Origin: Bin5 sp965261695
GTDB taxonomy: Bacteria > Chloroflexota > Anaerolineae > Caldilineales > Caldilineaceae
NCBI GenBank assembly: GCA_965261695.1
Contig: OZ253474.1
Location: forward strand, 2,046,001 to 2,110,000
Direction: 5' to 3'
DNA length: 64,000 bases
Made by a program: the position numbers and the translations under genes. The notes below the pieces were generated by a model that saw only the letters and a list, made by a program, of their open reading frames with translations, searched no databases and had not been told where the DNA came from. This document shows positions 34,371 to 41,893 of the stretch, piece by piece. Position 1 is the first letter of the stretch, and each line of letters opens with the position of its first letter.

Positions 34371-36050
34371 ATGAAGACAATCGTTGCCCTGGCGGTTAGT
34401 CTGCTCGTAATGATTACCGTAGCGGCCTGTGTGCCAATTGCCGGTCCCAGCCAAATTGCGTCGCCTGCTTCCACACCCCAGTCCGCCGCAACCGCCACAC
34501 CCCAACCCATGCGCATGGATGTCGCGCCTCTCGGCTCCGGGATTGGTACGACGATTGATGAGCATAATCGCAAGGTGCCAGACGAAACGACTTACCGCGC
34601 GCTCGATCGCGATCCCGATACCTCCTGGAACTCGCTGCAACCGGCGCCCCACTGGTTTTCAGTCGTTTTCGAAGAGCTGTACGTGGTGGACCAAGTGCTG
34701 GCGCAAATCTCGCAGGCGCCTGCCGGGCCAACCACGCATGATGTATGGTTGGGCCACGGTTCCGGCCTGCGCACCTTCTACGCACGCTTTACCGATGCCT
34801 ATACCGAAGACCGGGAAATTCTGTCTTTCACCATCGAACCACCCCAGGCCGTCAACGAAGTGTTTATCTTAACCGCCGAAAGCCCAAGCTGGATCGCCTG
34901 GCGGAAGTGGAAAATCTTCGGCGTGCCCCCATCCGACCCGTCAGAACGGATTGCGGTGCCGCGCCTGAATCTCAAGCCGGCAGCCGTTGGGCTGAAGCTT
35001 CCGGTACAGGTTACGCACGCCGGCGACGGCAGCGGCAGGATCTTCGTGCTTGAGCAGAAGGGCCGCATCCGCGTCATCAAGGACGGCGTCATAAACGAAC
35101 TTCCTTTCCTGGATATTTCGGAGCGCGTCAGCTGTTGCAACGAACAGGGTTTGATCGGCTTGGCCTTCCCGCCAACCTACCCCGCACAACCGCACTTCTA
35201 CGTGGGCTACACCAATGCAGAGGGAACCACAACCATCAGCCGGTTCATAACCGGCGATGATCCCGACAGGGCCGACCCCGGTAGCGAGGAGGTCCTTCTG
35301 ACGATCGAGCAGCCGACCATAATGCACAACGGCGGCCATATGGCTTTTGGCCCGCGCGATGGCTACCTTTACATCGGCAGCGGCGACGGCGGCAAGCCTT
35401 ACGACCGGGAATTCAGTGGGCTGCAGACCGACACATTGCTCGGAAAAATTCTGCGCATCGACGTCGAGTCGGACGCCAAGCCTTACGCCATCCCCGCCGA
35501 CAATCCCTTCATTGAGGATGAGTCCTACCACCCGGAGATCTGGGCGCTGGGCCTGCGCAACCCATGGGGATTCGCCTTCGACCCCCTGACGGGTGACCTC
35601 TTCACTCCCGATACGGGGGATGCCAAGCGTGAAGAGGTGAATTTCCAGCCTGCAGAGAGCCGCGGCGGTGAAAACTACGGCTGGTCAATCGTGGAGGGCA
35701 CCAACTGTTACTGGCATGAATCGGTTGCCTGCAGCGCAGAAGGCGTGACGTTCCCTGTGGCCGAATACAGTCACCTTCGGGGCTGTGCCGTCGTTGGCGG
35801 CGCGGTCTACCGAGGAGATCGAATCCCGGAATTGCAGGGATACTTCATCTTTGCCGACTTCTGTACCGGCGAAATCTACGGCGTGAAACAGTTCGACCCG
35901 CAACCGGCCCAGGCTGACCGGCCTGCCTGGCAAAGTGCCTTGCTCGCCAGCGCCGCCGTACCCATCAGCGGCATCGGCCAGGATGAAGAGGGCAACGTAT
36001 ACGCTATCGGTTATCAGGATGGAGTCCTCTACCTGCTCGCGCAGGAGTAG
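34371..36050 (+). CDS. Lipoprotein PQQ-type glucose/sorbosone dehydrogenase-like, paralogue 2
   Basis: A 559-residue paralogue of the protein at 31.4 kb with the same layout: lipoprotein signal ending VAAC, carbohydrate-binding-like domain, then GSDH propeller with MHNGGHMAFGPRDGYLYIGSGDGG, WALGLRNPWGFAFD and RGGENYGWSIVEG. The propeller core is highly conserved between the two, while the stretch just after the signal (residues about 55-80) and scattered surface positions differ strongly. Both copies are intact. The 245-base leader, including the AGGAG site, is duplicated as well, so both are probably expressed from like promoters. Different sugar preference is possible. Confidence 0.88.
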   Translation: MKTIVALAVSLLVMITVAACVPIAGPSQIASPASTPQSAATATPQPMRMDVAPLGSGIGTTIDEHNRKVPDETTYRALDRDPDTSWNSLQPAPHWFSVVFEELYVVDQVLAQISQAPAGPTTHDVWLGHGSGLRTFYARFTDAYTEDREILSFTIEPPQAVNEVFILTAESPSWIAWRKWKIFGVPPSDPSERIAVPRLNLKPAAVGLKLPVQVTHAGDGSGRIFVLEQKGRIRVIKDGVINELPFLDISERVSCCNEQGLIGLAFPPTYPAQPHFYVGYTNAEGTTTISRFITGDDPDRADPGSEEVLLTIEQPTIMHNGGHMAFGPRDGYLYIGSGDGGKPYDREFSGLQTDTLLGKILRIDVESDAKPYAIPADNPFIEDESYHPEIWALGLRNPWGFAFDPLTGDLFTPDTGDAKREEVNFQPAESRGGENYGWSIVEGTNCYWHESVACSAEGVTFPVAEYSHLRGCAVVGGAVYRGDRIPELQGYFIFADFCTGEIYGVKQFDPQPAQADRPAWQSALLASAAVPISGIGQDEEGNVYAIGYQDGVLYLLAQE

Positions 36051-36189
36051 GCAGGCAATCTTGCCAAATGACCCCTCGAGCAGACCATGCCCTTTCCCGA
36101 CCTCAACCTGCTTCCGTTGCACGCCGTCCAGCCGTGGACACCATAGCCCGGCTCTCTCCTCGTTCAACCGCTTCCCATAGGAGGTCACC

Positions 36190-37494
36190 GTAGACTTTCT
36201 CAACTGGGCACAGGCTTCACGCCTGGCCGAACAGACCCCGCCGCAGCGCAACCGCTACGTCGATTTTCTGCGCGCCGCCTCCATCTGCGTTGTCATCCTC
36301 GGCCACTGGCTGCTGGTCGCCCCCTACCTCGAGGACGGCCAACTGGTGGCCGCCGACGCGCTCTCCCTCATCCCCTGGACCCGCTGGCTCACCTGGCTCG
36401 TCCAGGTGATGCCGATCTTCTTCCTCGTCGGCGGCTATGTCAACGGGCTTGGCTGGCAGTCGGCCCAGCGCCGCCAAAACGGCTATGCCTCCTGGCTGGC
36501 CGCTCGACTCCGGCGCCTCGTCAGCCCGGTTCTGCCCGTGCTCGCAATCTGGACGCTAATCGGCCTCGGCGCACTCCAGCTCGACGCCGATCCCGCGCTG
36601 TTGAAAGTTGCCTCCCAGTTCGCGCTGCTGCCCGCCTGGTTCCTCGTCGTCTACATTCTGGTGATCCTGCTCGCGCCGCTGGCCTACCGCGCCTGGCAAC
36701 GCTACCGCTTCGCCTCCTTCTGGACGCTGGCCGCGGCCGCCGCGCTCGTGGACCTGCTGGCGCTGGGAGTGGGCTGGAGGACGCTCGGCTGGCTCAACTA
36801 TCTGTTCGTCTGGCTGGCGATCCATCAGCTGGGCTTCGCCTGGCAGGCCGGCCGCATGGGCGGCCCGCGCCGCTGTCTGCTGTGGGCCGCCGCCGGCCTC
36901 ATCGCGCTGATCGCGCTGGTCGCCCTCGGCCCCTATCCGATCAGCATGGTTTCTGTGCGCGAGGAGGAGATCAGCAACAGCCTGCCCCCCAATCTGACGC
37001 TGCTGGCGTTGGGCATCTTCCAGAGCGGACTGCTGCTGGCGCTTGAACAACCGCTCCGGCGCCGGCTGCAGAAAGGCGCTCTCTGGACCGCCACCGTGCT
37101 GGTCAACGGCATGATCATGACGATCTTCCTCTGGCACGTAACCGCCCTGCTGCTGATGACCGGTCTGGCCCTGCTGGCGGGCGTCGGCCTGACCTTCATT
37201 CCCGGCACAAGCGCCTGGTGGCTCACCCGTCCCCCCTGGCTGGCCGTACTGGCGCTCGCGTTGATCCCCTTCGCCGCCCTCTTCACCCGCTTCGAGCGCA
37301 TCGGCCCCGCCGCGCGCGGCGCCGCGCCCCCGGCCTGGCGGCTGCTGCTGGGCTGCGGCCTGATCTGCTTCGGCCTGGCAACGCTCACGCTACGCGGCCT
37401 GCCGACCGAGAGCTGGCCCGGCATCAATCTGCTGGCCCTGGCCCTGCCGTTTGTGGGCGCCGCCCTGGTCCGCTCCCGTCCGGCGCCTGGCTGA
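36190..37494 (+). CDS. Acyltransferase-3 family membrane protein, copy 2
   Basis: A 434-residue integral membrane protein with about ten hydrophobic segments. The family start RNRYVDFLRAASICVVILGHW holds the arginine and the catalytic-type histidine of acyltransferase 3 (sugar/peptidoglycan O-acylation). IFFLVGGYVNG and a late MTIFLWHVTALLL are also typical. The ribosome site AGGAGG at 36179-36184 points to a start at 36190, but that codon is GTA, not GTG. The nearest in-frame GTG (36346) would remove the first helix and the histidine. Either GTA is used inefficiently or the gene is silent. The 3-prime part is complete, unlike copy 1. Confidence 0.7.
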   Translation, partial: VDFLNWAQASRLAEQTPPQRNRYVDFLRAASICVVILGHWLLVAPYLEDGQLVAADALSLIPWTRWLTWLVQVMPIFFLVGGYVNGLGWQSAQRRQNGYASWLAARLRRLVSPVLPVLAIWTLIGLGALQLDADPALLKVASQFALLPAWFLVVYILVILLAPLAYRAWQRYRFASFWTLAAAAALVDLLALGVGWRTLGWLNYLFVWLAIHQLGFAWQAGRMGGPRRCLLWAAAGLIALIALVALGPYPISMVSVREEEISNSLPPNLTLLALGIFQSGLLLALEQPLRRRLQKGALWTATVLVNGMIMTIFLWHVTALLLMTGLALLAGVGLTFIPGTSAWWLTRPPWLAVLALALIPFAALFTRFERIGPAARGAAPPAWRLLLGCGLICFGLATLTLRGLPTESWPGINLLALALPFVGAALVRSRPAPG

Positions 37495-37621
37495 TCTGGC
37501 CCCGGTGAAGAAACCGGATTGCTGAACCCGGATCATACGCCCCACCCCTCCACCCTCTATCCAATCTCTCCCCGCACCCGTCAGACTGTAGCGCCTTCAA
37601 CCGAGCACCGTACTGAACCCC

Positions 37622-37650
37622 TTGACAGAAGAGAATTATTAGGCTATCTT
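37622..37650 (+). promoter_or_regulatory. Strong sigma70-like promoter of the metal importer operon
   Basis: TTGACA at 37622-37627 and TATCTT at 37645-37650 are spaced by exactly 17 bases, in the AT-rich gap before the metal-binding lipoprotein gene. Transcription would start near 37657, inside the adjacent palindrome. Confidence 0.7.
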
Positions 37651-37651
37651 C

Positions 37652-37672
37652 AATTATGATTTAGTCATAGTT
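37652..37672. promoter_or_regulatory. Palindromic operator candidate for a metalloregulator
   Basis: AATTATGA and TCATAGTT form an inverted repeat with a 5-base centre (TTTAG), seven of eight positions pairing. It covers the predicted transcription start of the promoter at 37622-37650, a position where a DtxR/MntR- or Fur-type repressor would block initiation. The exact regulator cannot be told from the sequence. Confidence 0.55.
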
Positions 37673-37779
37673 AAAAATTTATTTCTTCATGGGTGAATTT
37701 GCCCGTGTACGCGCTGAAGATTTCCGGCTGAACGACCGCTCCGCGATGTGAGCGCCTTGGTGGAGGACCGATACCAGAC

Positions 37780-38928
37780 ATGCCTACCCAATTTCGTTGG
37801 CCGCTGATGCGCATCGCGACGCTGGCCCTGTTTTTCACACTTCTTGTCACAGCCTGCGGGCGTGACAGAGGACCGACCCGGGTTGCCGCGGCCGCGGAGA
37901 CCGGCGCAACCGCACAACAACAGACCGAGCCGGACACGCCCGCAGCCGCAGGCGTGCGCGCCGACGGAACGTTCCGCATTGTCGCAACAACCACCCAGGC
38001 CGGGGACCTGTCCTCTATCCTCACTGATGGCGTCGCCGCTATCGAAATCACGCCGCTGATGGGCGCCGGCGTCGACCCGCATCTCTACCAGCCAACCGAG
38101 TCCGACATACGCGCGATGAACGCCGCCGATATGGTCATCTACAGCGGCCTGCATCTGGAAGGACAGTTCGATACCGTCTTCGAAGCCTTGCGCGAGCAGG
38201 GCACCCTGATCTACAGCCTTTCGCAGCCGGTCAAAGAAGCCGGCTTCGTGATCGGCGGCTTTATCACGGCCCAGTCCCAATCCGGTACCGATGACCCGCA
38301 CTTCTGGTTCGATCCCCGCAATTGGGAGCTTACCACGACAGACCTGGCCAAAACGCTGGCCGAACTCGACCCGGACAACACCGATACCTATCTCTCCCAT
38401 GCCGGCGCCTACGTTGAGCAGTTGCGCGCCCTCTATGCCTGGGCCGACGAAGGCATGCGCACCGTGCCCGATGGTCAGCGCTTCCTGGTTACCTCGCACG
38501 ACGCCTTTCAATACTTCGGCTCGGCATTCGGCTGGAAAATGACTGCCATCCAGGGGATAAGCACCGAAGACGAAGCCGGCGTCCGCGACATCCAGGAAAT
38601 GGTCCAGTTCGTCGTCGAGCGGCAGATCCCGGTCCTCTTCGTGGAGAGCAGCATCTCACCCAATACGATCGAGGCCGTACAGGCCGCGATTGAGTCCAAC
38701 GGCGGCACAGCCCGCGTCGGCGTGCGCGAGCTGTATTCCGACGCGATGGGCTTACCCGGCGCCTTCGGCGGCACCTACATCGGCATGATCGCCGAAAACG
38801 TATACACCATTCTGCAATCCTACCAGTGCGCCGGCGCGCAGGCGCTCATTCCCGCCTGGCCCGACAGCATCGACATCACGCCGCCGCAGGGGTTGCTGAC
38901 CGTCGATTGTGAAAGTGAAGAGCATTAA
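37780..38928 (+). CDS. Metal ABC importer binding lipoprotein (TroA/MntA/ZnuA family)
   Basis: A 382-residue cluster A-I solute-binding protein. The signal LALFFTLLVTACG gives a lipobox (VTAC), then a long alanine/threonine linker. Metal ligands are placed in GVDPHLYQPTESDI (first His), TDDPHFWFDPRNW (second His), SHDAFQYFGSAFGW and LFVESSISPNTIEAV (Glu/Asp), the usual four positions of Mn/Zn/Fe-binding members. No histidine-rich loop is present, which is more like manganese than zinc binders, though not decisive. It is the first gene of an operon with an ATPase and two permeases, preceded by a strong promoter with palindrome. Confidence 0.9.
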   Translation: MPTQFRWPLMRIATLALFFTLLVTACGRDRGPTRVAAAAETGATAQQQTEPDTPAAAGVRADGTFRIVATTTQAGDLSSILTDGVAAIEITPLMGAGVDPHLYQPTESDIRAMNAADMVIYSGLHLEGQFDTVFEALREQGTLIYSLSQPVKEAGFVIGGFITAQSQSGTDDPHFWFDPRNWELTTTDLAKTLAELDPDNTDTYLSHAGAYVEQLRALYAWADEGMRTVPDGQRFLVTSHDAFQYFGSAFGWKMTAIQGISTEDEAGVRDIQEMVQFVVERQIPVLFVESSISPNTIEAVQAAIESNGGTARVGVRELYSDAMGLPGAFGGTYIGMIAENVYTILQSYQCAGAQALIPAWPDSIDITPPQGLLTVDCESEEH

Positions 38929-39117
38929 CCGCAGTGCGGAGGCGACTCCCGGCGTTCGCCAGGGTCGCGCTCACTCCCCCGAGCGCGCGACCGGACCTTT
39001 TCGCCGGCACACCGGGAAAACCCGTCCACTGCGCTGCCGCGATGGTACAAAAATGCGTCTTGTATGGACCGACGATTGCCCGCGCCACCGGCGCGCGCCT
39101 GCAAGGAGTGAATCGGT

Positions 39118-39912
39118 GTGAGTGTCCACAACGGAAAAGAACCACTTGACACAGGGACGTCGGCCCTCGAGATCGACGATCTCACCGTGGCCTACAACAG
39201 CAAACCGGCCATCTGGGACATCGACCTGCATGTGCCCGAGGGCGTCCTCATGGCGATCATCGGCCCCAATGGCGCCGGCAAGAGTACCCTGATCAAGGCC
39301 GCGCTCAAGCTCATTCCCCGCGCCGCCGGCACCGTACAGTTTTACGGCCAGCCCTATGAACAGGTGCGCAGCATGGTCGGCTATGTGCCGCAGCGCGGCA
39401 GCGTTGACTGGGATTTCCCCACCACGGTGCTCGATGTCGTCACGATGGGTCTCTACGGCAGGCTGGGCTGGATGCGCCGACCCGGGCACAAAGAGCGCAT
39501 CGCGGCCATGTACGCCCTGGAGCAGGTCGGCATGCAGGACTTCGCCGAGCGTCAGATCAGCCAGCTGTCCGGCGGCCAGCAGCAGCGCACCTTCCTCGCC
39601 CGCGCCCTGGTGCAGGACGCTCGCATCTACCTCATGGACGAACCCTTCGCCGCCGTCGACGCCGTCACCGAGCGCGCCATCATCAACATCCTGCGCCAGC
39701 TGCGCGCCCACGGCAAGACCGTCGTCGTCGTCCACCATGATCTGCAGACAGCCGCAGAGTACTTCGATTGGGTGACGCTGCTCAATGTCGAGGTGGTCGC
39801 CTGCGGCCCCATCGCCGAGACCTTCACCGCCGACAACCTGCGCCAGACCTACGGCGGGCGCGTCGCATACCTGCACGACGGCCAAAGAATCGCAGGCAGA
39901 GAAGAGGAATGA
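39118..39912 (+). CDS. Metal ABC importer ATPase (MntB/TroB/ZnuC type)
   Basis: A 264-residue ATPase. Walker A is GPNGAGKSTLIKAALKL, the Q-loop lies in GYVPQRGSVDWDFPTTVLDVV (the V-D-W-D-F-P block is characteristic of Mn/Zn importers), the signature is LSGGQQQR, Walker B is IYLMDEPFAAVD, and the switch histidine is in VVVVHHDL. It starts with GTG 39118; AAGGAG lies about ten bases upstream. It energises the two permeases encoded next. Confidence 0.93.
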   Translation: MSVHNGKEPLDTGTSALEIDDLTVAYNSKPAIWDIDLHVPEGVLMAIIGPNGAGKSTLIKAALKLIPRAAGTVQFYGQPYEQVRSMVGYVPQRGSVDWDFPTTVLDVVTMGLYGRLGWMRRPGHKERIAAMYALEQVGMQDFAERQISQLSGGQQQRTFLARALVQDARIYLMDEPFAAVDAVTERAIINILRQLRAHGKTVVVVHHDLQTAAEYFDWVTLLNVEVVACGPIAETFTADNLRQTYGGRVAYLHDGQRIAGREEE

Positions 39913-39921
39913 CAGGTAGGT

Positions 39922-39956
39922 TGTCAGTTTTTAGTTGCTAGTTTTCAGTTCTCAGT
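39922..39956 (-). repeat. ACTG-heptad array 6 (minus orientation)
   Basis: Read on the minus strand the units are ACTGAGA, ACTGAAA, ACTAGCA, ACTAAAA and ACTGACA, five in a row. The array sits between the ATPase gene and the first permease ORF. Confidence 0.7.
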
Positions 39957-41696
39957 GTGGATCCTATCAATGCCGCGATATTCACAAGAACTGCGCACTG
40001 GGACCGCGGGCGTCCTCGCTCTCAGTCTCCCAGTGCCGTCAATCATCTCAATCATTACAATCACATGAATCACAGTTCAGACAACCGTCAACAAGCCACC
40101 GACCACCAACCACCGACCACTGGCCACTGCAGTTCCGACCACCAACCACCCACCCCTGGCCACTGCAGTTCCGACCACCCACCACCGGCCACCGACCACT
40201 GCAGTTCCGACCACCCACCACCGGCCACCGACCACTGCAGTTCCGACCACCGGCCACCGACCACTGACCACTGCAGTTCCGACCACCGGCCACCGACCAC
40301 TGACCACTGCAGTTCCGACCACCGGCCACCGACCACTGGCCCCTGGCCCCTGCCCCCTAGCCCCCGCAGTTCCGACCGGCGCATCTGGCTGCTGATCGGG
40401 ACCATCGCCCTGGTTGCGGCGCTGTTCGTGCCCTTCAGCCGCTTCTTCCTGCATGTCGAATACGATTATACCCTGCGCACCGTTGCCCTGGGCGGCGCGC
40501 TGCTCGGCGTGGTCAGCGGCGTGCTCGGCTGTTTCGCCGTCCTGCGCCACCAGAGCCTGATGGGCGACGCCCTCTCCCATGCCGCCTTGCCGGGCGTTGC
40601 CCTGGCCTTCCTGCTGGCCGGGCGCGATCTGGGCCTGCTCTTGGTCGGCGCCGGCGTCACCAGCTGGCTCGGCGTCTACTTCATCCGCCTGGTCACCAAC
40701 ACCACCCGCATCAAGCAGGATGCCGCCATGGGGATCGTGCTGGCCGCCTGGTTCGCAGCCGGCATCGCCCTCCTCGTCTACATCCAGGCGCGGCCGGACG
40801 CCAGCCAGGCCGGTCTCGATACCTTCATCTTCGGCCAGGCCGCCGCCATTGTCGAGCGCGATGTGCGCCTGATCGCTCTCGTCGGCGCAGTCTCTTTCAT
40901 CGTCCTGAGCCTGTTCTGGAAGGAGTTCAAACTGATCACCTTTGACGCCGAATTCGCCGGCGCCAACGGCTTCCGCGTCAACATTCACAGTATGTTGCTC
41001 TCTACCCTGATCGTGGTCGCAATCGTGCTCGGTCTGCAGCTGGCCGGCGTGGTCCTGATGGTGGGTATGCTCATCGCATCCGGCATCGCCGCCCGCCAGT
41101 GGACCAACAAGCTCGGCCAGATGGTCATCCTGTCGGCTGTTTTCGGCGCATTTGCCGGCGGCGCCGGCGCAATCGTCAGCGCCGTCGACGCCAACATACC
41201 GACCGGGCCACTGATCGTGGTGGTCGCCTTCCTGCTGGTGCTCATTTCGCTCTGCTTCGCCCCCGACCGCGGTCTCGTCTGGACGCTGCTGCGCCGCCGC
41301 GCTGATCGACGTCGTTTTGCCGCCCAGACCATACTGCAAGACCTCTACCACTACGCCATCGATCACGGCGCGGCCGACTTGGCCGCGCCGGAGGCCTTCC
41401 TGCTCGGTGTCCGCGGCGCAACCGCCAGAATGGGCCTGCGCCAGCTGAGCGCCCGCGGCCAGGCGCAGCGACGCGACGACGGCTGGATGCTCACGCCCGC
41501 CGGTATCCAGGCCGCTGCCCAGGACGACCGCAGCAATCAGCTGTGGTCACTCTACCGCCAGTACGGTGATGAACTGGGCCTGACCATGATCGCCGACGAC
41601 CGGCAGCAGGACATAGCCCAAAATCTGCCCGCCGAAGCCGTCGCCCTGCTTGAAAGCAAACTCGAGTCCATCAGAAACGCCGCCCCCAGCCCATAA
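39957..41696 (+). CDS. Metal ABC importer permease 1 with C-terminal winged-helix domain; N-terminus encoded by repeats
   Basis: The permease proper begins near RRIWLLIGTIALVAALFVP (about residue 141) and has the ABC-3 family layout, with GVLGCFAVLRHQSLMGDALSHAALPGVALAFLL as signature and about eight helices. After residue 440 a soluble part (LQDLYHYAIDHG ... GLRQLSARGQAQRRDDGWMLTPAG) resembles a DtxR-type winged helix, as in some Mn permeases. No ATG, GTG or TTG start with a ribosome site lies between the repeats and the first helix; the frame is open back to GTG 39957, through repeat A and a 36-base minisatellite, with ATG 40065 as another option. The protein therefore probably carries a repeat-derived Pro/His/Ser/Asp-rich cytoplasmic extension. 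Confidence 0.8.
   Translation: MDPINAAIFTRTAHWDRGRPRSQSPSAVNHLNHYNHMNHSSDNRQQATDHQPPTTGHCSSDHQPPTPGHCSSDHPPPATDHCSSDHPPPATDHCSSDHRPPTTDHCSSDHRPPTTDHCSSDHRPPTTGPWPLPPSPRSSDRRIWLLIGTIALVAALFVPFSRFFLHVEYDYTLRTVALGGALLGVVSGVLGCFAVLRHQSLMGDALSHAALPGVALAFLLAGRDLGLLLVGAGVTSWLGVYFIRLVTNTTRIKQDAAMGIVLAAWFAAGIALLVYIQARPDASQAGLDTFIFGQAAAIVERDVRLIALVGAVSFIVLSLFWKEFKLITFDAEFAGANGFRVNIHSMLLSTLIVVAIVLGLQLAGVVLMVGMLIASGIAARQWTNKLGQMVILSAVFGAFAGGAGAIVSAVDANIPTGPLIVVVAFLLVLISLCFAPDRGLVWTLLRRRADRRRFAAQTILQDLYHYAIDHGAADLAAPEAFLLGVRGATARMGLRQLSARGQAQRRDDGWMLTPAGIQAAAQDDRSNQLWSLYRQYGDELGLTMIADDRQQDIAQNLPAEAVALLESKLESIRNAAPSP
40030..40098 (+). repeat. Dispersed repeat A, copy 3
   Basis: Partial copy with GTGCCGTCAATCATC, 9-base iterons and CACAGTTCAGACAACCGTCA, lying inside the open frame of permease 1 and running straight into the heptad-derived minisatellite. 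Confidence 0.75.
40099..40370 (+). repeat. ACTG-heptad array 7, expanded to a 36-base minisatellite
   Basis: Heptads of the type CGACCAC/TGACCAC/TGGCCAC are organised into a higher-order unit beginning CAGTTCCGACCAC. The CAGTTC landmark recurs at 40130, 40166, 40202, 40238, 40274 and 40310, exactly every 36 bases. Because 36 is a multiple of three the permease frame is kept, giving the 12-residue unit CSSDHRPPTTDH. Confidence 0.9.
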
Positions 41697-41700
41697 ACTT

Positions 41701-41892
41701 ACCGACCACCAGCCACCAGCCACCAGCAACCGACCACCGACCACCGACCACTGACCACTAACCACCGACCACTAACCACCGACCACTAACCACTGACCAC
41801 TGACCACTAGCCACCGGCCACTGACCACTGACCACCGACCACTAACCACCGACCACTGACCACCAACCACCAACCACCGACCACTGCCCCTA
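41701..41892 (+). repeat. ACTG-heptad array 8
   Basis: About 27 units of ACCGACC/ACTGACC/ACTAACC/ACCAGCC fill nearly the whole gap between the two permease genes and end a few bases before ATG 41894, leaving no conventional ribosome site. Confidence 0.9.
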
Positions 41893-41893
41893 A

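Larger units (their letters stand above)
30944..36898 (+). repeat. Tandem duplication, two units of about 2.98 kb
   Basis: Unit 1 spans 30944-33920 and unit 2 spans 33921-36898. Each holds a permease 3-prime fragment, a sugar-dehydrogenase lipoprotein gene with its 245-base leader, and the 5-prime part of an acyltransferase gene. The inner junction joins acyltransferase codons to permease codons at a CCGGCCT-like heptamer present at both parental sites (36892-36899 and 30939-30946). Confidence 0.9.

Noticed and set aside
40099..40370. 36-base regular repeat as a CRISPR array
   Set aside because: The units are contiguous with no unique spacers, they consist of 7-base subrepeats, and no cas gene is near.
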